Assembly (NCBI GenBank): GCA_022410635.1
Contig: JAJVDF010000496.1
Coordinates: 124,001 to 188,000, forward strand
From: Tretioscincus oriximinensis
Taxonomy: Eukaryota > Chordata > Lepidosauria > Squamata > Gymnophthalmidae
Length of the DNA: 64,000 bases
Reading direction: 5' to 3'
Within the stretch, counting starts at the first letter, position 1, and every line of letters begins with the position of its first letter. The notes under the pieces are model-generated. The model did not search any database, was not told the origin of the DNA, and saw nothing but the letters and a program-made list of their open reading frames with translations. The translations under genes were made by a program, and so were the position numbers. Of the stretch, positions 61,713 to 64,000 are shown piece by piece.

Positions 61713-61909
61713 CAGGGGTGGGCAATTAATTTTTCCCCAGGGGCCGCATGAGAAATTGGGGTGGTTTTAGAGGGCCGGATTAATATAGTTAACTCAGTTC
61801 TACCCAATACTGTATATAACTCTGAGCTAAGAGGGGCGGGCTGGGCGGGCCGGTCAGAGACAGTAGGAGGGCCGCATGTGGCCCTCGGGCCGCCCCTTGC
61901 CCAGGTCTG
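61713..61909. mobile_element. hAT-type non-autonomous element, 197 bp, 8-bp target duplication
   Basis: Terminal repeats CAGGGGTGGGCAA on the left and, as complement, CAGACCTGGGCAA on the right; flanked by ATCTAAGA at 61705-61712 and 61910-61917. The interior has 'gggccgcatgtggccctcgg', familiar from vertebrate hAT MITEs. No transposase. It sits in an older L2-like tail ('tatatcccactctatagcca'). Confidence 0.92.
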
Positions 61910-62564
61910 ATCTAAGAGAAAGTCATAACATAATGGATCTGGTAGACTCTAAGGCTGGGACAGCATAGAAATGTGAATCAATGAGTGAGCAAAGAACTAC
62001 AATGAACATAAACAACAAAACAAAAGTATAAACATTTTTTTAAAAAAACGCCACTTTTTTTTTGCTACCTCCAATTCACTTTTAAAATATATTTTCAAAT
62101 CCTGTTTAAACAATAGTTTATAGTTCCGGCATAAGGTTGACTGATCATTTCTTCAGAAAGTGTGCAGCAATAAGGAAGACAAGAGAAAAATGTTCATATA
62201 ATTTTATTGATAGTAGTAATAGTGCTAATAATACTATCCTATACTATAAAATGCAGACCAAGCGAGAAGCCCGTGACACCCAGGTCGCTCTGACAAATTC
62301 CCAGTTCTGGCTGCTAAGTTGAACAGGCAGAACTTCAGGGCAATGGCGGTGGTGGGGAGGAGGTCCAGGGAAGCGCTGTGGGGCTAAAGGTGGGGTGGGG
62401 TGGGATGGTGGGCCTGGGGGGGAGGGGTGCTAGAACCCACTGTATTAGACAGAGACAGTGGGCTAATTCCCCTATTACTACTACTAATAAAAATAAACAA
62501 TCCTGTTAACAGGATCTTGTTCTCTGTGCATCCATTGTAGCGCATAATCTTTATCTCTTCTTAC

Positions 62565-62626
62565 CTCAAGAAAATGTTCTGCTTGTTGTTCCCGATCCAA
62601 TTTTCTTGAGGTTGTGGTTATGACAC
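62565..62626 (-). CDS. FAT3: FAT-family cadherin exon (62 nt), first of four in the window
   Basis: This 62-nt exon is too short to appear as an ORF. On the minus strand it follows a polypyrimidine tract and 'tatag' acceptor and ends in GAG before a 'gtaagaag' donor. Its first two bases (GT) complete a codon begun in the upstream exon, probably glycine. Twenty codons follow, beginning [10 protein letters not shown] and ending EHFLE. The LDRE motif and the phase-0 junction to the next exon (VTVTDGG...) form the last strands of a cadherin repeat. FAT cadherins are giant single-pass adhesion receptors; this segment is extracellular. The split first codon predicts an upstream exon ending in phase 1, which lies beyond 64000. 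Both splice sites and the frame are visible. The paralogue call (FAT3 over FAT1) is from recalled similarity. Confidence 0.9.
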
Positions 62627-62753
62627 CTATAAGAAAAACATATCATATATATATATCAGTAATCATGAGACATAAATATACAAAGGTACTTTTCCTTTAT
62701 ATCTGCATGTTTTTCTTTATATATAAATACAAAAATGAAAAACGCAAAAATGA

Positions 62754-62978
62754 ATGTTGAACAATTTTTATAAATTTTGCAACCTGGTTGCTAAAATTGG
62801 GTTTGCCTACACAGTTTCTGGAATCCCTTGGCCCAAAGCAAAGATAGTTTTCAAACAATGGTTAAAGGATATTGAATCACAAAATGATGTGGCCGCTATA
62901 GCACAAGTACACTCCCTACCTTACCTTGCCCAATTCAAACAGGCAGTTTCTGTCCTGGGCTTCGAATATGCAAGGTAA
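62754..62978 (+). mobile_element. Non-LTR fragment, relative of 58022-58700
   Basis: A 75-codon frame whose phrase SLPYLAQFKQ matches LPYFAQFKQ in 58022-58700. It begins 139 bp from the 62-nt exon on the intron side. Confidence 0.6.
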
Positions 62979-63257
62979 TCACTCAGAGTAAGAGCTCAGA
63001 GTGTTCACTGTTATACTGCTATCACCATTGGTCTTCTTCCACCACGAAGAGCAGAAATAGAAGCGTCTCTAGGCATTTCTCTCTGCTCCTCATGGTGTTC
63101 TACAAATGCTCATGTCACCTACGTTTCCCTTGTTAAGTCTCTAAAGTGTTACGAGCCCCCTTGCTAGACTTTCTGCGCAAAGACTAACACAGCTATTTCT
63201 GTGAAACCAAAAACTATTATGACAGTCTGAAGTAGCACATTCTCTTTTATTGATCTT

Positions 63258-63597
63258 CGCATGACCAAAGATGTGCAGGGGAGGACCACATGGTTACTTT
63301 ACCACTCTCTTTGGTAAGGAGTGTGAAAATTTGGGATTGGCCTTTTTGATAGTGACTCCTAGACTGCGGAATGGTCTCCCCTTGAAATATGTCAGGCCGC
63401 TTCATTGTAGATCTTTAGAAAATCCTTGGAGACATACTTTGGCTTCGCCTTTGGTTGAGGAAATAGTTTCTTCTCCACTTTTATGCACTGTTGTTGTTTT
63501 ATTAACTGTACTCTGATTTATGGGTATTGTATTTTGGCTTTATGGTTGCAACCAGCCCTGAGACCTTTGGATATAGGGTAGGATAAAACTCCAATTA
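63258..63597 (+). mobile_element. L2-like LINE 3' end
   Basis: 'gactgcggaatggtctcccc' and 'tgttttattaactgtactct', then the tail 'cagccctgagacctttggat' plus 'atagggtagg'. Coding part decayed. Confidence 0.72.
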
Positions 63598-63603
63598 ACT
63601 AAA

Positions 63604-63995
63604 TATCCTGTTTTCCTGAAAATAAGGCCTAGCATGGTCCTTCAGAATTTTTGGGGAGGGGAAGGAAGGAGGAGGGTAGGATCATTGAAAGGAAATAGAA
63701 GGTTACAAATATATATGTCTTTAAATATATATGTCTTTATGTTGACCGCACTATAAGAATGAAAAAGATTCAATATATTGAGGGGAGAGGCAACTATTTG
63801 AGTTGGAAAATTATTTGTAAAGAAATATTTCCGTTGATGCAGAAAATATCATAGTTTAATTTCCTGGGTGGGTGGGTCAATTGTTATTGTGTTATGTATA
63901 TATTGAAAAATTAATAAAAAAATAAAAAAAGAATTTTTGAGGATGCTAGAAATATGAGCCCTACTCCCAAAATAAGCCCTAGTTACTGTTCATTT
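63604..63995. mobile_element. MITE piece split by an A-tailed retroposon
   Basis: The MITE end 'ctgttttcctgaaaataagg' resumes at 63928 ('gaatttttgaggatgctaga' ... 'aaataagccctag'). Between, a G-rich-start, A-rich-end unit (about 63653-63927) is bracketed by 'gaatttttg' (63644-63652 and 63928-63936), a 9-bp target duplication typical of L1-type priming. Confidence 0.6.
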
Positions 63996-64000
63996 GCAAA

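Larger units (their letters stand above)
62627..64000 (-). other. FAT3: Intron of the FAT gene (5' side, incomplete)
   Basis: This is the start of the intron upstream of the 62-nt exon; its donor lies beyond the window. It holds a non-LTR fragment (62754-62978), a short repeat with the 'gactaacacagctatttct' signature (63100-63215), an L2-like LINE 3' end (63258-63597) and a MITE piece with a later insertion (63604-63995). No further exon is visible. Confidence 0.8.

Overview
This is a vertebrate genomic window, almost certainly from a squamate reptile. It lies almost entirely inside one very large gene on the minus strand. Four short coding exons can be supported (62565-62626, 30936-31250, 26510-26720 and 9463-9602). 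In transcription order they join without a reading-frame break (intron phases 1, 0, 0, 1, 0) into 242 complete codons plus a split first codon. The product is a run of cadherin repeats from a FAT-family protocadherin. The wording of the repeats fits FAT3 better than FAT1 as I recall them: high confidence for the family, moderate for the paralogue. FAT3 is a giant single-pass cell-surface cadherin involved in planar polarity and neurite patterning. Start codon, promoter, the large upstream exon, membrane segment and 3' end are all outside the window. Introns are 31.3 kb, 4.2 kb and 16.9 kb; the two terminal introns run off the ends.

The other ~63 kb is intron, much of it interspersed repeats. 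The mix suggests a lizard, perhaps a gecko (inference): tRNA-derived SINEs with a 'TATACCCTGCTTTTCTC' tail, a second tRNA SINE sharing its tail with an L2-like LINE, CR1 LINEs with ATTCTATG tails, a CR1-like LINE with TTCTTATG tails and a 283-codon open 3' ORF (36674-37525), fragments of two other non-LTR families, solo LTRs, and DNA-transposon remnants including a mariner-type MITE and a hAT-type element. Several insertions can be delimited to the base: solo LTRs at 2575-2896, 15380-16117 and 28630-29057 each have a perfect 5-bp target duplication, and the hAT element 61713-61909 has a perfect 8-bp one.

Layout from left to right. 1-9462: 3' intron, repeat-dense, with a 405-bp assembly gap inside a GAA/AAAAAG microsatellite. 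9463-9602: exon. 9603-26509: intron with a 38-bp minisatellite, the 738-bp LTR, an LTR-like segment with a 50-bp tandem duplication, and a long (ATT)n tract. 26510-26720: exon. 26721-30935: intron with a TIR element, a SINE split by an LTR, and an unusual cluster of near-perfect hairpins (29263-30420). 30936-31250: exon. 31251-62564: the largest intron, with (TA)n, nested LINEs, MITEs and LTR-like pieces. 62565-62626: a 62-nt exon. 62627-64000: the start of a further intron.

I found no second convincing protein-coding gene, no independent tRNA or rRNA gene and no CRISPR. I do not see a new biological system here. The observations most worth checking are the hairpin cluster in the 4.2-kb intron, the cadherin linker that lacks the calcium-binding motif, the base-exact nested insertions, and three CTCF-like motifs in one orientation.
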